Shown here in pieces: positions 34,446 through 43,686 of a stretch of 64,000 nt of DNA (position 1 is its first letter; each line of letters begins with the position of its first letter). Made by a program: the position numbers and the translations under genes. The notes below the pieces were generated by a model. That model had not been told where the DNA came from. It ran no database searches and was given only the letters and a program-made list of their open reading frames with translations. Origin of the DNA: Psychrobacillus mangrovi (GTDB lineage Bacteria > Bacillota > Bacilli > Bacillales_A > Planococcaceae); NCBI RefSeq assembly GCF_037104765.1, contig NZ_JBAWSY010000001.1, forward strand, positions 372,001 through 436,000, in the 5' to 3' direction.

Positions 34446-34949
34446 TTGCATCCTACATTCCATCCTAATTTCGTACAATTTTTAAAAGAATTTAATGTGA
34501 CACACGATTATTTTGAATGTCACGAAGTTTTAGAAGAATATTGGAAAGAGATTGCTCCAAAACAAAAAAATCATCCTTTAACAGCTTTAATACTAATGTC
34601 TACCAGTATGTATCATTGGCGTAGAGGAAATAATCCAGGGGCACTAAAAACCATGCGAACGTGTATAAAACGGTTATCAGAAACAAGTGACTCATCTTTT
34701 TATGAAACTATTGATTATAGCAATCTAATACAGAACACTACAAATACATTAACATTAATGCAAGAAAATGCACCATTTCAGCCCTTTTTCATTACTATCA
34801 AAAATCCTCAACTAATGTCCTTAGTACATAATTTGAACATCATAAATAACCATGATATAAACTTTCTTATTCATAAGCATATGCTAAGAGATCGTTCAGA
34901 AATACTTAAGGAGAGAGAAAAAAGCAAAAAAAGAAGAAATGACAAATAA
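34446..34949 (+). CDS. ypuF: DUF309 protein YpuF
   Basis: This 167-residue protein has the DUF309 signature HDYFECHEVLEEYWKE near residues 16-31 followed by the helix LTALILMSTSMYHWRRGN. The start is a TTG at 34446 because AAAGGTGA lies 5 bases upstream; the GTG at 34437 overlaps that site. It is transcribed divergently from scpA, as in B. subtilis, where it is also adjacent to ribT. The function is unknown. Confidence 0.85.
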   Translation: MHPTFHPNFVQFLKEFNVTHDYFECHEVLEEYWKEIAPKQKNHPLTALILMSTSMYHWRRGNNPGALKTMRTCIKRLSETSDSSFYETIDYSNLIQNTTNTLTLMQENAPFQPFFITIKNPQLMSLVHNLNIINNHDINFLIHKHMLRDRSEILKEREKSKKRRNDK

Positions 34950-34970
34950 TAATTGTCATTCTTCTTTCTT
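34938..34970 (+). terminator. Terminator overlapping the ypuF stop
   Basis: AATGACAA pairs with TTGTCATT around the stop codon, followed by CTTCTTTCTTT. A modest T run makes it a likely but weak terminator. Confidence 0.55.
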
Positions 34971-35008
34971 TAGAACTTTGGGCTTCAATACAAGAATCCG
35001 CTTAGCAA

Positions 35009-35368
35009 TTAAACCTCTTCATCTTCTGCCTTACACTTTTCATAGAAAGCTTTAATATCCTCTGATGGTTGAATAGATGTTGTATGTAATATTGATGGCA
35101 AATTCTGTATCATATCTCTTCCTATACCTTCCCCACGGTGGGAAGGATTAACTGATAAATGTTGTATGATGCCATCTGTCCCATTCATTTTTACACCAAT
35201 TAGTCCAACTAAATCTTCATCTTTTTTCCAAAGGAATAAGTGCCAATCTGGATCTGTATCATAAAGATGAATCGTTTCCAATAGTTTTTTCACGTCTTTC
35301 TCGTGAGGCATAAAGGAAAGTAGTCCCATTGATATTTTTTCAAATGTTTTTTTATAACGTAGCAACAT
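35009..35368 (-). CDS. ribT: GNAT acetyltransferase RibT
   Basis: RibT is the small GNAT-fold protein encoded at the end of the B. subtilis riboflavin operon; its substrate is uncertain. The 119-residue protein opens with LLRYKKTFEKISMGLLSFMP, as RibT does, and carries the acetyl-CoA loop SHRGEGIGRDM near residues 76-86. The riboflavin synthesis genes ribD, ribE, ribA and ribH that precede ribT in B. subtilis are absent, so it is a solitary survivor of that operon. Confidence 0.88.
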   Translation of the reverse strand: MLLRYKKTFEKISMGLLSFMPHEKDVKKLLETIHLYDTDPDWHLFLWKKDEDLVGLIGVKMNGTDGIIQHLSVNPSHRGEGIGRDMIQNLPSILHTTSIQPSEDIKAFYEKCKAEDEEV

Positions 35369-35424
35369 AGTTAAGACCCTCTTTTAATTTCTTTAAAAGA
35401 ATATTTTACGTGCAATTCTTTCAA

Positions 35425-35526
35425 TTACAAATTACTATTTGGAGCGATAAATAACCAGTAAACTAAGCCCCATATTAATCCAACTAAAAGTAAGAGTAGA
35501 AAAAGAATAATGTTTTGTTTTTTCAC
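35425..35526 (-). CDS. Candidate 33-residue single-helix membrane peptide
   Basis: A GTG with AAGGAGTG 6-7 bases upstream opens a 33-codon frame: a basic KKQN start, a long hydrophobic helix (about residues 5-28, ILFLLLLLVGLIWGLVYWLF) and a short polar tail. Its ribosome site overlaps the last codons of lysA, so it would be translated from the lysA transcript and lies just ahead of ribT. Composition alone suggests a membrane micropeptide; I know no relative. Confidence 0.55.
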   Translation of the reverse strand: MKKQNIILFLLLLLVGLIWGLVYWLFIAPNSNL

Positions 35527-35532
35527 CTTAAA

Positions 35533-36849
35533 TCACTCCTTTTCTAATGTTAAAGGAAGGTCAAGATGAACAATATCTTCCAGCGTTTCTCTTCTTACAG
35601 CTAGTTGATGCTTGCCATTTTCAACAAAAACGACTGCAGGTCTTACTAAACGATTATAATTACTTGCCATCGAATATCCATATGCTCCGGTACAAAACAT
35701 TGCTAAAATATCTCCTGGTTCTGCTTTAGGCAATGAAATTTGCTCAATTAACTTATCACCTGATTCACAACACTTACCAGCAATCGTATAGTCTTCAACA
35801 TTTGTTTCGTCCATTTTATTAGCAATAACTGCATCGTAAAGCGCTCCATATAATGCAGGGCGAATATTATCGGACATACCACCATCGACAGCCAAATATT
35901 TGCGTACATCTGGAACTTCTTTTTCAGATCCTATTGTATACAGTGAACTTCCTGCATCACCAACTAGTGATCGTCCTGGTTCAATCCATATTTCTGGCAT
36001 TGCAAAGTTAGTTTCTGCGACTAAGTCTTTAACAACGATTATCATTTCTCTAACATATACAGATGGCTCGAGAGGCGAGTCCTCTTCCGTATATTTGATA
36101 CCAAAACCACCGCCTAGGTTTAAGACAGAACATTGGAAACCATAATCATTATACCACTCAATCATTTTTTTAATTAATTTTTCGGCTGCAACTTTAAATC
36201 CGATTGTATCAAAAATTTGAGAACCGATATGGCAATGCAATCCCAGTAAATGAATATAGTCATGTTGATAAACTTCTTGAAAAGCTTTGTCGGCTTGTCC
36301 ATTTAATAAATCGAAACCGAACTTGGAATCTTGTTGACCAGTTGTAATATAGTCATGTGTGTGAGCCTCTACACCAGGAGTTACACGTAATAAAATATTT
36401 ACTTTTTGACCATGTTCCTTAGTTAATGTTTTCAATAATTCTATTTCATAGAAATTATCTACTACAATACAACCTATTTTATGCTCAAGAGCAAGCAATA
36501 ATTCTTCTTTACTTTTATTGTTCCCATGAAAGTGAATACGTTCAACAGGAAACCCAGCTTTTATCGCGGTAAATAGCTCCCCTGCTGAAACCACATCAAG
36601 TGATAAATTCTCTTGTTTCATTACTTGGTACATTGCAACACTTGAAAATGCTTTACTTGCATAAGCAACTTGTGCTTGTACATTTTGTTCTTTAAACGTG
36701 TTATTAAATCCACGTGCACGCTCTCGTATTAGCGACAAGTCATAAACAAATAGTGGTGTTCCATAAGTTTTGGCTAATTCTGTACTGTCGATTCCACCAA
36801 TTAATAAGTGTCCTTTTTCATTTACAGCATGCTTTGATACCATCACCAT
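35533..36849 (-). CDS. lysA: Diaminopimelate decarboxylase
   Basis: LysA makes lysine from meso-diaminopimelate using pyridoxal phosphate. The 438-residue length is normal. The PLP lysine is in AYASKAFSS near residue 66, HIGSQ near 210 marks the barrel, GGGFG near 248 binds phosphate, and CESGDKL near 360 contributes the active site Cys from the partner subunit. In bacilli it follows the spoVA operon, as here behind spoVAF, consistent with spore use of DAP and lysine. Confidence 0.97.
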   Translation of the reverse strand: MVMVSKHAVNEKGHLLIGGIDSTELAKTYGTPLFVYDLSLIRERARGFNNTFKEQNVQAQVAYASKAFSSVAMYQVMKQENLSLDVVSAGELFTAIKAGFPVERIHFHGNNKSKEELLLALEHKIGCIVVDNFYEIELLKTLTKEHGQKVNILLRVTPGVEAHTHDYITTGQQDSKFGFDLLNGQADKAFQEVYQHDYIHLLGLHCHIGSQIFDTIGFKVAAEKLIKKMIEWYNDYGFQCSVLNLGGGFGIKYTEEDSPLEPSVYVREMIIVVKDLVAETNFAMPEIWIEPGRSLVGDAGSSLYTIGSEKEVPDVRKYLAVDGGMSDNIRPALYGALYDAVIANKMDETNVEDYTIAGKCCESGDKLIEQISLPKAEPGDILAMFCTGAYGYSMASNYNRLVRPAVVFVENGKHQLAVRRETLEDIVHLDLPLTLEKE

Positions 36850-36918
36850 GTCTCCCGCCTCTTTTCCTCTATTTCTATAAGAACTTTACCACAGTAAATG
36901 AGGAAATTGCAACGTTAT

Positions 36919-38367
36919 TCATGCCCTTTTGCGAACAAGCGCTCGTGTAATAAAAGGTCTTTTTGCATTGGCAGGCATAGGGAATCTTATTAGTATACGT
37001 AAAAAAGCCTTTGGAAAGAACGGGACAACTGGCCATAAATAAGGAACATTCAAAGGTTTTACCGAGCATAAATACCAAAATAAAATAACTAGAGCAATGA
37101 AAAAACCATTTACTCCAAATGCAGCTGTACTCAACAAAAGAATCAATCTAAAAATTTTTGTCGTTATACTTAACTCGTAAGAAGGAATAGCAAATGTAAA
37201 AATTGCTGTGATTGCGGTATACAAAATAACTTCTGGTATAAACATACCTACATCAACAGCCATCTGCCCTATTACTATTGCTGCAATAATACCCATTGCT
37301 GTAGACAATGGCGTAGGCGTATGAATCGCTGCTAATCGAAGGAATTCTATTCCAACATCTGCAAAGAGAATCTGTAACAAAAGTGGTATATCACTAAATT
37401 TCTTTGGTCCTAGAAATTCTAATGATTTAGGAAGAAATTCTGGATGTTTCGCAAACAAGTACCACAAAGGTAGAAGTAATAAACTTAGTAGCACCCCAAA
37501 ATAGCGTAACTGTCGGACAAATGTACCAATTATAGGTGCCTGCCTATATTCTTCTGCATGCTGAAGATGATGAAAGAGCGTAGTCGGGACGATAATGACA
37601 GATGGTGAAGTATCGACAACGATTACAATATGTCCTTCTAATAAGTGCGCTGCTGCAATGTCAGGTCTTTCCGTAAATCTTACAAAAGGCAATGGATGAA
37701 AGCCTTGTTTAAATAACCATTCTTCCAAGGCTTTATCCGTCATCGTGAACCCATCATGGTTAATTTGTTTCAGCCTTTCACGAATCTGAACCAAATTATC
37801 TTCATTAGCTATACCCTTTATAAAAGTAATTGCTATATCTGTTTGACCCAAATTTGATACTTGATGTAATTCAAAACGTAAATCAGTATCACGGATTCTT
37901 CTTCTAATTAATGCCGTATTTTGTACAATATTCTCCGTAAAACCATCACGAGAGCCCCTAATTACTTTTTCATTATCGGGTTCTTCTGGCTGTCTACCTG
38001 GATAGGATCTTACATCTATCGTATAAACTGAACCATTTTTTAATATAAATGTTACTTGCCCACTCAGAAGTGCAGCGAGCCATTTTTCCTTCGAATCATA
38101 TTGAGTAATGGAGTAATATGGAAAGTAATGCTCCATTACTCTATTCTCATCTAAATCTGTTTGCCAATTATCATCTTGGACATTTGTTAACAATTCGGTG
38201 AGTACTAGCCCATCTACTAGTCCATTTATATAGACAAGCAGTACTGGAAATTCGTATAAATGGGTATGCAATATTCCTACATCATACGATTCATTGACAC
38301 CAAACTTTTCTTTTAAGTACTCTTCAGCTTCTGACATATTAGAAAATAGTGGTTTCGTTTTAATCAC
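36919..38367 (-). CDS. spoVAF: SpoVAF-type spore germination membrane protein
   Basis: This 482-residue protein has the GerA-type layout: a cytosolic N-terminal domain (about residues 1-270, with GSRDGFTENIVQNTALIRRR) and about five membrane helices (280-460). In B. subtilis SpoVAF is the last gene of the spoVA operon and helps early germination. The start is a GTG whose GTGA overlaps the sigF stop, so it is co-translated with sigF. spoVAA to spoVAE, which separate these genes in B. subtilis, are missing at this site. Confidence 0.92.
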   Translation of the reverse strand: MIKTKPLFSNMSEAEEYLKEKFGVNESYDVGILHTHLYEFPVLLVYINGLVDGLVLTELLTNVQDDNWQTDLDENRVMEHYFPYYSITQYDSKEKWLAALLSGQVTFILKNGSVYTIDVRSYPGRQPEEPDNEKVIRGSRDGFTENIVQNTALIRRRIRDTDLRFELHQVSNLGQTDIAITFIKGIANEDNLVQIRERLKQINHDGFTMTDKALEEWLFKQGFHPLPFVRFTERPDIAAAHLLEGHIVIVVDTSPSVIIVPTTLFHHLQHAEEYRQAPIIGTFVRQLRYFGVLLSLLLLPLWYLFAKHPEFLPKSLEFLGPKKFSDIPLLLQILFADVGIEFLRLAAIHTPTPLSTAMGIIAAIVIGQMAVDVGMFIPEVILYTAITAIFTFAIPSYELSITTKIFRLILLLSTAAFGVNGFFIALVILFWYLCSVKPLNVPYLWPVVPFFPKAFLRILIRFPMPANAKRPFITRALVRKRA

Positions 38368-39152
38368 CCATCTTTTGCTTTTGGATTATGCGCAAAACCA
38401 GCAGGTACCAACCAAGTTTTAAGCTGAGTTAAGATTTTCTTCTCTAATCTTGAGACTTGTACTTGAGATATACCTAATCGTTCTGCAATATCGCTTTGAG
38501 TACAGTCTAGGTAATATCGCAAATAAATAATCATCTGTTCTCTTTTTTCTAACTTTTCTACAAGTTCTCTTAGTGGTATATGATCAAACGACTTCTCAGA
38601 GCGCTCATCTTTCATTTGATCCATCAAAGTCAAAGCGTCTCCACTTTCATTTTCATAAAGTTGCTCTTGTAAAGAAGCGGGATCTCTTAATGCATCTGTT
38701 GCCATGACTATTTCTTCTCTTGAAACCTCTAATATACTTGCTAGTTCAAGTATGGTCGGTTGTCGTTCATTCTTTTTTAAGAAGTCATCTGTTGCATGAC
38801 GTATTTTAAAATTCAATTCTCTAATGGAACGACTAATTTTCACCATTCCGTCATCTCTTAAGAACCGTTGAATTTCCCCAATAATCATTGGAACGGCATA
38901 CGTTGAAAACTTAACTTCATAACTAAGATCAAACTTATCGACTGACTTCATTAAACCAATACAACCAATTTGAAATAAATCTTCTAGGTCGGCCCCTCTT
39001 GATGCAAAACGTTGCACAATAGACCAAACAAGCCTCGTATTACCTTCAATCATCTGCTGTCTCGCTAATTTATCTCCCGATTGCGATAAAGCAATTAACT
39101 CCCTCATTTTTTCTTGTGTAAGTAAAGTAGTCGGCTTATTATTCATCATCAT
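38364..39152 (-). CDS. sigF: Forespore-specific sigma factor SigF
   Basis: SigF is the first compartment-specific sigma factor of sporulation, active in the forespore after SpoIIE releases it. The 262-residue protein has region 2 (DLFQIGCIGLMKSVDKFDLS, residues 60-79), region 3 and region 4 (QMIIYLRYYLDCTQSDIAER, then GISQVQVSRLEKKIL). Its start overlaps the spoIIAB stop by one base and its stop overlaps the spoVAF start. Confidence 0.97.
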   Translation of the reverse strand: MMMNNKPTTLLTQEKMRELIALSQSGDKLARQQMIEGNTRLVWSIVQRFASRGADLEDLFQIGCIGLMKSVDKFDLSYEVKFSTYAVPMIIGEIQRFLRDDGMVKISRSIRELNFKIRHATDDFLKKNERQPTILELASILEVSREEIVMATDALRDPASLQEQLYENESGDALTLMDQMKDERSEKSFDHIPLRELVEKLEKREQMIIYLRYYLDCTQSDIAERLGISQVQVSRLEKKILTQLKTWLVPAGFAHNPKAKDG

Positions 39153-39598
39153 TAGACTGTCCTACATGATTCTTGAATTGGCACAAATTTCTTCGTAATA
39201 GTTACCGTTGTCCCCCTATCAGGAATAGAGTAAATGTCCACGTCATCGCTAAAGCTTTCCATAATGGTAAACCCCATTCCAGAACGTTCTTCCTCCGGTT
39301 TAGTTGTAAAAAGAGGCTCGCGAGCTTGATTGATGTCCCGTATACCTCTTCCAGAGTCGATAATGGAAACAACTATTTCTCTTCCTGTTCTTTGTGCATG
39401 AATTTCTATTTTCCCAATACCATTTTCGTCGTAACCATGAACAATTGCATTTGTGACTGCTTCAGAAATAACTGTTTTAAATTCTGATAATTCCTCAATG
39501 GTTGGATCAATTTCTGCAATAAAGCTAGACATTACCATTCTAGCTAACGCTTCATTCTCACTTTTGGCAATAAAAGATAATGTAATCTCATTGTCCAT
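39152..39598 (-). CDS. spoIIAB: Anti-sigma-F factor and protein kinase SpoIIAB
   Basis: SpoIIAB binds SigF and phosphorylates SpoIIAA. The 148-residue protein has the GHKL ATP-binding motifs: SEAVTNAIVHGY near residues 45-56, DSGRGI near 85 and the G2 box SGMGFTIM near 107. The ATG lies 11 bases inside the end of spoIIAA, the usual overlap. Confidence 0.97.
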   Translation of the reverse strand: MDNEITLSFIAKSENEALARMVMSSFIAEIDPTIEELSEFKTVISEAVTNAIVHGYDENGIGKIEIHAQRTGREIVVSIIDSGRGIRDINQAREPLFTTKPEEERSGMGFTIMESFSDDVDIYSIPDRGTTVTITKKFVPIQESCRTV

Positions 39599-39944
39599 AA
39601 ACGATTCCCCCTAAATTTGACATAATTTCAATTTCTGATTCGTTATAAATATATGGGCTTAAACCTGCAAACTCGAAAATTTTCTTCATTGTAGGGGATG
39701 GATTTACAATAATTGTTTGTCCATCTACAGGTGCAAGTTCACGCATTCTTCCAAGGATAAGACCTATTCCAGAGCTGTCCATAAAATGTAAATCTTTTAA
39801 ATTCCAAACTATAACTTTAATAGAGCCATTTTTAATCATCGGTACTATCTCATTGCGTATATCATGAGTACCATGATGATCTAATTCACCTTTTAATCGA
39901 ATAATAATTATTTCGTCTCCGACTTTTTCTACTTCGTGATACAT
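39588..39944 (-). CDS. spoIIAA: Anti-anti-sigma-F factor SpoIIAA
   Basis: SpoIIAA releases SigF from SpoIIAB when dephosphorylated. The 118-residue STAS protein carries the phosphorylation site in MDSSGIGLILGR near residue 58. The ATG at 39944 follows GAGGAGGCG; a longer frame to 39977 runs through that site. It heads the spoIIAA-spoIIAB-sigF operon. The dacF gene that precedes it in B. subtilis is missing. Confidence 0.97.
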   Translation of the reverse strand: MYHEVEKVGDEIIIIRLKGELDHHGTHDIRNEIVPMIKNGSIKVIVWNLKDLHFMDSSGIGLILGRMRELAPVDGQTIIVNPSPTMKKIFEFAGLSPYIYNESEIEIMSNLGGIVYGQ

Positions 39945-39966
39945 ATAATCGCCTCCTCTGATAGCG

Positions 39967-39996
39967 CTATTCAACATTCACCAATGAAAATCCTTG
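39967..39996 (-). promoter_or_regulatory. Candidate SigH promoter of the spoIIA operon
   Basis: On the minus strand CAAGGATTTT and TTGAATAG, 12-13 bases apart, lie about 25 bases before spoIIAA. They resemble the SigH pattern (AGGA-AT and GAAT blocks) that drives this operon in B. subtilis, but deviate at some positions. Confidence 0.4.
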
Positions 39997-40095
39997 CGCT
40001 TGACAAAAGTAGAAAAAATCATTGTTTTTTAGTTCATTTTCGACAAAGAATTATTCATTCATAGTATAGGAATATTATTCTATTTCTAAACAAAA

Positions 40096-40147
40096 AATAG
40101 GCATCTCGCAAAAGTTTTTTTAAACTTTTGAAAGATACCTATTTGTT
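40096..40147 (-). terminator. Terminator after pdp
   Basis: A long stem (AATAGG, AGAT and CAAAAGTTT blocks pairing across a T-rich loop) just past the pdp stop, flanked by T-rich sequence on both sides. Confidence 0.8.
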
Positions 40148-40153
40148 TTAAAT

Positions 40154-41458
40154 TTAAGCTGTTATAATCTCATAAATCAGCGTAGGAACTTCTTTTTTTG
40201 TTTCTTCAATTTCAATGAATGCAGTTAATTTGTCAAGTACTTCTTGTACCTCTTCTTTGTTAGCATAAACGGTTGCTAGTGATTCACCCTTCTTAACGAA
40301 ATCACCAACTTTTTTCTGCAAAACAATACCTACAGCAAGATCAATTTCTGATTCTTTCGTAGCTCGACCCGCTCCTAGTAACATTGCCGCAGTACCAATT
40401 TCATCTGCTTCCATGAATGTGATATAGCCATCCTGTTTAGCGGGGACACTATAAGTATATTTAGCTTGTGGCAACAACGAAACGTCATCAACAATTGCAT
40501 CGTTACCACCTTGACCTTTAATAAACTTCTTAAAAATGTCTAAAGCTGAACCGTCTTCAATAACTTTAAGGAGCATTTCTCTTGCTTCTTCTAACGTTTC
40601 GGCTTTTTCTCCTACCACAACCATTTGGCTTCCTAAAGTCAAACAAAGCTCCGTTAAATCTTTTGGTCCTTTTCCTTTAAGCGTTTCAATCGCTTCAACG
40701 ACCTCTAAAGCATTTCCAATTGCATTTCCTAGAGGCTGACTCATGTCTGAAATTATAGCCATCGTTTTTCTTCCAACATTATTACCGATACGAACCATTG
40801 CTTTAGCAAGCTCTCTAGCATCTTCTGTTGTTTTCATAAATGCTCCCTCGCCCGTTTTTACGTCTAAAACAATTGCCCCTGCTCCAGCTGCAATTTTTTT
40901 GCTCATAATCGAGCTTGCGATTAGTGGAATACTGTTTACTGTTCCGGTCACATCACGTAATGCATATAATTTCTTATCAGCCGGAGTCAAATTTCCACTT
41001 TGACCAATAACAGCAAGTTTAAGCTCGTTAACTTGTTTCTCAAACTGTTGAGGAGTAAGCTCTACATGAAACCCTTCAATCGCTTCTAGCTTATCAATAG
41101 TACCGCCAGTATGACCTAGACCTCGGCCGCTCATTTTAGCAACAGGAACACCACATGCAGCAACTAATGGACCTAATACGAGTGTAGTTGTATCGCCAAC
41201 ACCACCAGTTGAGTGCTTATCTACTTTAATCCCTTCAATTGCAGACAAATCAATCTGCTCACCCGAATTCACCATAGCAATTGTTAAATTAGCTCTCTCT
41301 TCATCATTCATATCTTGAAAGAAAATAGCCATAAGTAACGCACTGACTTGATAATCTGGAATAGTATTATTTGTATAGCCTTGAATAAAAAATTCTATTT
41401 CAGTTTTCGTTAATGAATGTCCATCTCTCTTTTTTTCAATAATATCAATCATTCTCAT
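40154..41458 (-). CDS. pdp: Pyrimidine-nucleoside phosphorylase
   Basis: Pdp splits thymidine and uridine into base and sugar-1-phosphate. The 434-residue protein has the phosphate-binding KHSTGGVGDTTTL near residues 81-93, the SGRGLGHTGGTIDKLE segment near 110-125 and a C-terminal lipoyl-like domain. The start is the ATG at 41458 behind GGGCGGG. It lies 16 bases after deoB and probably feeds its product to it. In B. subtilis punA, a purine phosphorylase, occupies this place. Confidence 0.96.
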   Translation of the reverse strand: MRMIDIIEKKRDGHSLTKTEIEFFIQGYTNNTIPDYQVSALLMAIFFQDMNDEERANLTIAMVNSGEQIDLSAIEGIKVDKHSTGGVGDTTTLVLGPLVAACGVPVAKMSGRGLGHTGGTIDKLEAIEGFHVELTPQQFEKQVNELKLAVIGQSGNLTPADKKLYALRDVTGTVNSIPLIASSIMSKKIAAGAGAIVLDVKTGEGAFMKTTEDARELAKAMVRIGNNVGRKTMAIISDMSQPLGNAIGNALEVVEAIETLKGKGPKDLTELCLTLGSQMVVVGEKAETLEEAREMLLKVIEDGSALDIFKKFIKGQGGNDAIVDDVSLLPQAKYTYSVPAKQDGYITFMEADEIGTAAMLLGAGRATKESEIDLAVGIVLQKKVGDFVKKGESLATVYANKEEVQEVLDKLTAFIEIEETKKEVPTLIYEIITA

Positions 41459-41474
41459 TGTTTTGACCCGCCCT

Positions 41475-42653
41475 TTACTTTAGTAAGGATAAAAAACTTT
41501 CTCCAAATTCCGTTTTTGTAACTCCAAAGTTTTCAGCAATAGTAGCCCCAATATCTGCAAAAGAGGTGCGCAGAGGAAGTTCTTTCATCTCTTTTAACTT
41601 TGGAGAATAAATTGTCAATGGAACAAATTCACGTGTATGATCAGTTCCCGGCATTGTAGGATCATTTCCATGATCCGCGGTGATGATCAATAAATCGTCT
41701 TCTGATAATTTTGGTAAGACTTCTATTAAGCGTGTGTCAAACTCTTCTAAGGCTTTTCCATATCCTATAGGATCACGTCGATGACCAAATGACGCATCAA
41801 AATCTACTAGGTTTAAAAAGCTTATTCCAGTAAAGTCTTTGTCTAATGTTGTGATTAACTTATCCATTCCATCCATATTATCTTTTGTTCGTTCGGCAGA
41901 AGTTATGCCTTCTCCGTTAAATATGTCATTTATTTTGCCTAATGCAATTACATCCAGACCAGCGTCTTGCAGTTCATTCATAACTGTTCTTCCAAATGGC
42001 TTTAACGCATAATCATGTCTATTTGATGTACGTACGAAGTTTCCAGGTTCTCCGATAAATGGGCGTGCAATTATTCTACCTACTAAAAATTCTGGTGTGA
42101 GAGTTAGCTCTCTTGCGATTTCACAAATACGATAAAGTTCCTCAAGTGGAACAATCTCTTCATGGGCAGCGATTTGAAGTACTGGATCAGCAGAAGTATA
42201 CACAATTATTGCTCCAGTTTTCATATGTTCTTCACCAAGTTCGTCTAAAATAGCAGTACCACTTGCTGGTTTATTTCCAATTACTTTACGTCCTGTTTTT
42301 TCTTCTAATGCAGAAATTAATTCATCCGTAAATCCATTAGGATATACTTTGAAAGGCTTATCGATGTTTAAACCCATGATTTCCCAATGACCAGTCATTG
42401 TATCTTTTCCTACAGAAGCTTCTTGCATTTTTCCATAATAAGCTGAAGGTTGCTCAACTGGTGAAATACCTTTAATTGTTTCAATATTTCCTAACCCTAG
42501 TTTTTGCATCTCCGGCATTTTTAGACCATTCATCTCTTCTGCTATATGCCCTAAAGTATGGGAACCTACATCTCCAAATGCTTTTGCATCCGGTGCTTCC
42601 CCTATTCCAACTGAGTCCATAACGACGACATGGATACGCTTAAATTTACTCAT
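41475..42653 (-). CDS. deoB: Phosphopentomutase
   Basis: DeoB (Drm) interconverts ribose- or deoxyribose-1- and 5-phosphates in nucleoside breakdown. The 392-residue protein of the alkaline phosphatase superfamily has metal-binding motifs DSVGIGEAPDA near residue 10, DTMTGHWE near 87 (catalytic Thr) and TADHGNDPT near 325. The ATG at 42653 follows GGTGGAGGG. It sits between xerD and pdp in one probable transcript. Confidence 0.96.
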   Translation of the reverse strand: MSKFKRIHVVVMDSVGIGEAPDAKAFGDVGSHTLGHIAEEMNGLKMPEMQKLGLGNIETIKGISPVEQPSAYYGKMQEASVGKDTMTGHWEIMGLNIDKPFKVYPNGFTDELISALEEKTGRKVIGNKPASGTAILDELGEEHMKTGAIIVYTSADPVLQIAAHEEIVPLEELYRICEIARELTLTPEFLVGRIIARPFIGEPGNFVRTSNRHDYALKPFGRTVMNELQDAGLDVIALGKINDIFNGEGITSAERTKDNMDGMDKLITTLDKDFTGISFLNLVDFDASFGHRRDPIGYGKALEEFDTRLIEVLPKLSEDDLLIITADHGNDPTMPGTDHTREFVPLTIYSPKLKEMKELPLRTSFADIGATIAENFGVTKTEFGESFLSLLK

Positions 42654-42734
42654 CTTTTTCCCTCCACCTCTTTCCATCTAGTTTACCAAATTTTTTAATA
42701 AAGTACAGGTCAGACCTCTGACATATTTAATAAC

Positions 42735-43637
42735 TTATGCTCTTGGGTGAAATTGTTTATAAACTTCTTTTAGACGTGTTTTACTAACATGTGTATATAT
42801 TTGTGTTGTTGAAATGTCTGCATGACCAAGCATCTCTTGAACAGCACGTAAATCTGCCCCATTTTCAATTAGATGTGTAGCAAAAGTATGACGCAATACG
42901 TGCGGAGTAATTTCTTTTGTTATTCCTGCATTCATAGCATGCATTTTTAATAACTTCCATATCCCTTGGCGAGTTAATCTTTTTCCTCTTTGATTAATAA
43001 ATATGGCATCAGTCTTCTCAGTAACATTTAATAATTTAGGACGTGCCTCTTCAATATATTTTTGGCAGGCTTTGATAGCCGCTCCACCTAGTGGTATAAT
43101 TCGCTCCTTACCACCTTTTCCAAAACAGCGAACAAATCCCATTGTTAAATGTAAATCTTCCAAATTCAAATTTAAGCACTCACTAATACGCATACCACTT
43201 CCATACATCAATTCAAACATCGCTAAATCTCGTTGACCTTGAGGTTTTGAAACATCAATACTATCTAACAAATTGTTTAATTCTTCTACTGAAAGGAAAT
43301 TCGGTAATTTTTGATCCATCTGTGGAATTTCCAGATGGATAGTTGGATCCTGATTAGTTACTTTATCCCTTAGTAAAAATTGATGAAATGAACGAATGGA
43401 AGAAATATGTCTTGCTATAGATCTTGGACTCTTTCCTTCTGATTTTAACTTTCGAAGGTGAATAAGTATGTGCTGTCGCTCTACTTCATCTAAACTATGT
43501 AATTGTTGTGCCTCGAAAATATGATTTATATAATCCGTTAAATCCTTTTTATATGATATTAGTGTGTTATCTGCCAATTGACGTTCAATCCGCAAAAAAT
43601 GCAAATAATCTTCTAATTGAAGCAATCCATTTTTCAT
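42735..43637 (-). CDS. xerD: Site-specific tyrosine recombinase XerD
   Basis: XerD with XerC resolves chromosome dimers at dif. The 300-residue protein has a SAM-like N-terminal domain and the catalytic set: Arg in GSGMRISECL, Lys in FGKGGKERI, HVLRHTFATHL (His and Arg), HADIS and Tyr in TTQIYTHV near residue 282. The ATG at 43637 follows AAGGAGGAAA. Its neighbours fur and deoB match B. subtilis ripX. Confidence 0.95.
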   Translation of the reverse strand: MKNGLLQLEDYLHFLRIERQLADNTLISYKKDLTDYINHIFEAQQLHSLDEVERQHILIHLRKLKSEGKSPRSIARHISSIRSFHQFLLRDKVTNQDPTIHLEIPQMDQKLPNFLSVEELNNLLDSIDVSKPQGQRDLAMFELMYGSGMRISECLNLNLEDLHLTMGFVRCFGKGGKERIIPLGGAAIKACQKYIEEARPKLLNVTEKTDAIFINQRGKRLTRQGIWKLLKMHAMNAGITKEITPHVLRHTFATHLIENGADLRAVQEMLGHADISTTQIYTHVSKTRLKEVYKQFHPRA

Positions 43638-43660
43638 CAAATTTCCTCCTTATGAAAAAA

Positions 43661-43681
43661 AGGATAGCAATTTGCTATCCT
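43661..43681 (-). terminator. Terminator after fur
   Basis: A 10-bp perfect stem AGGATAGCAA/TTGCTATCCT with a one-base loop, followed on the minus strand by seven T residues. Confidence 0.85.
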
Positions 43682-43686
43682 CTTTG

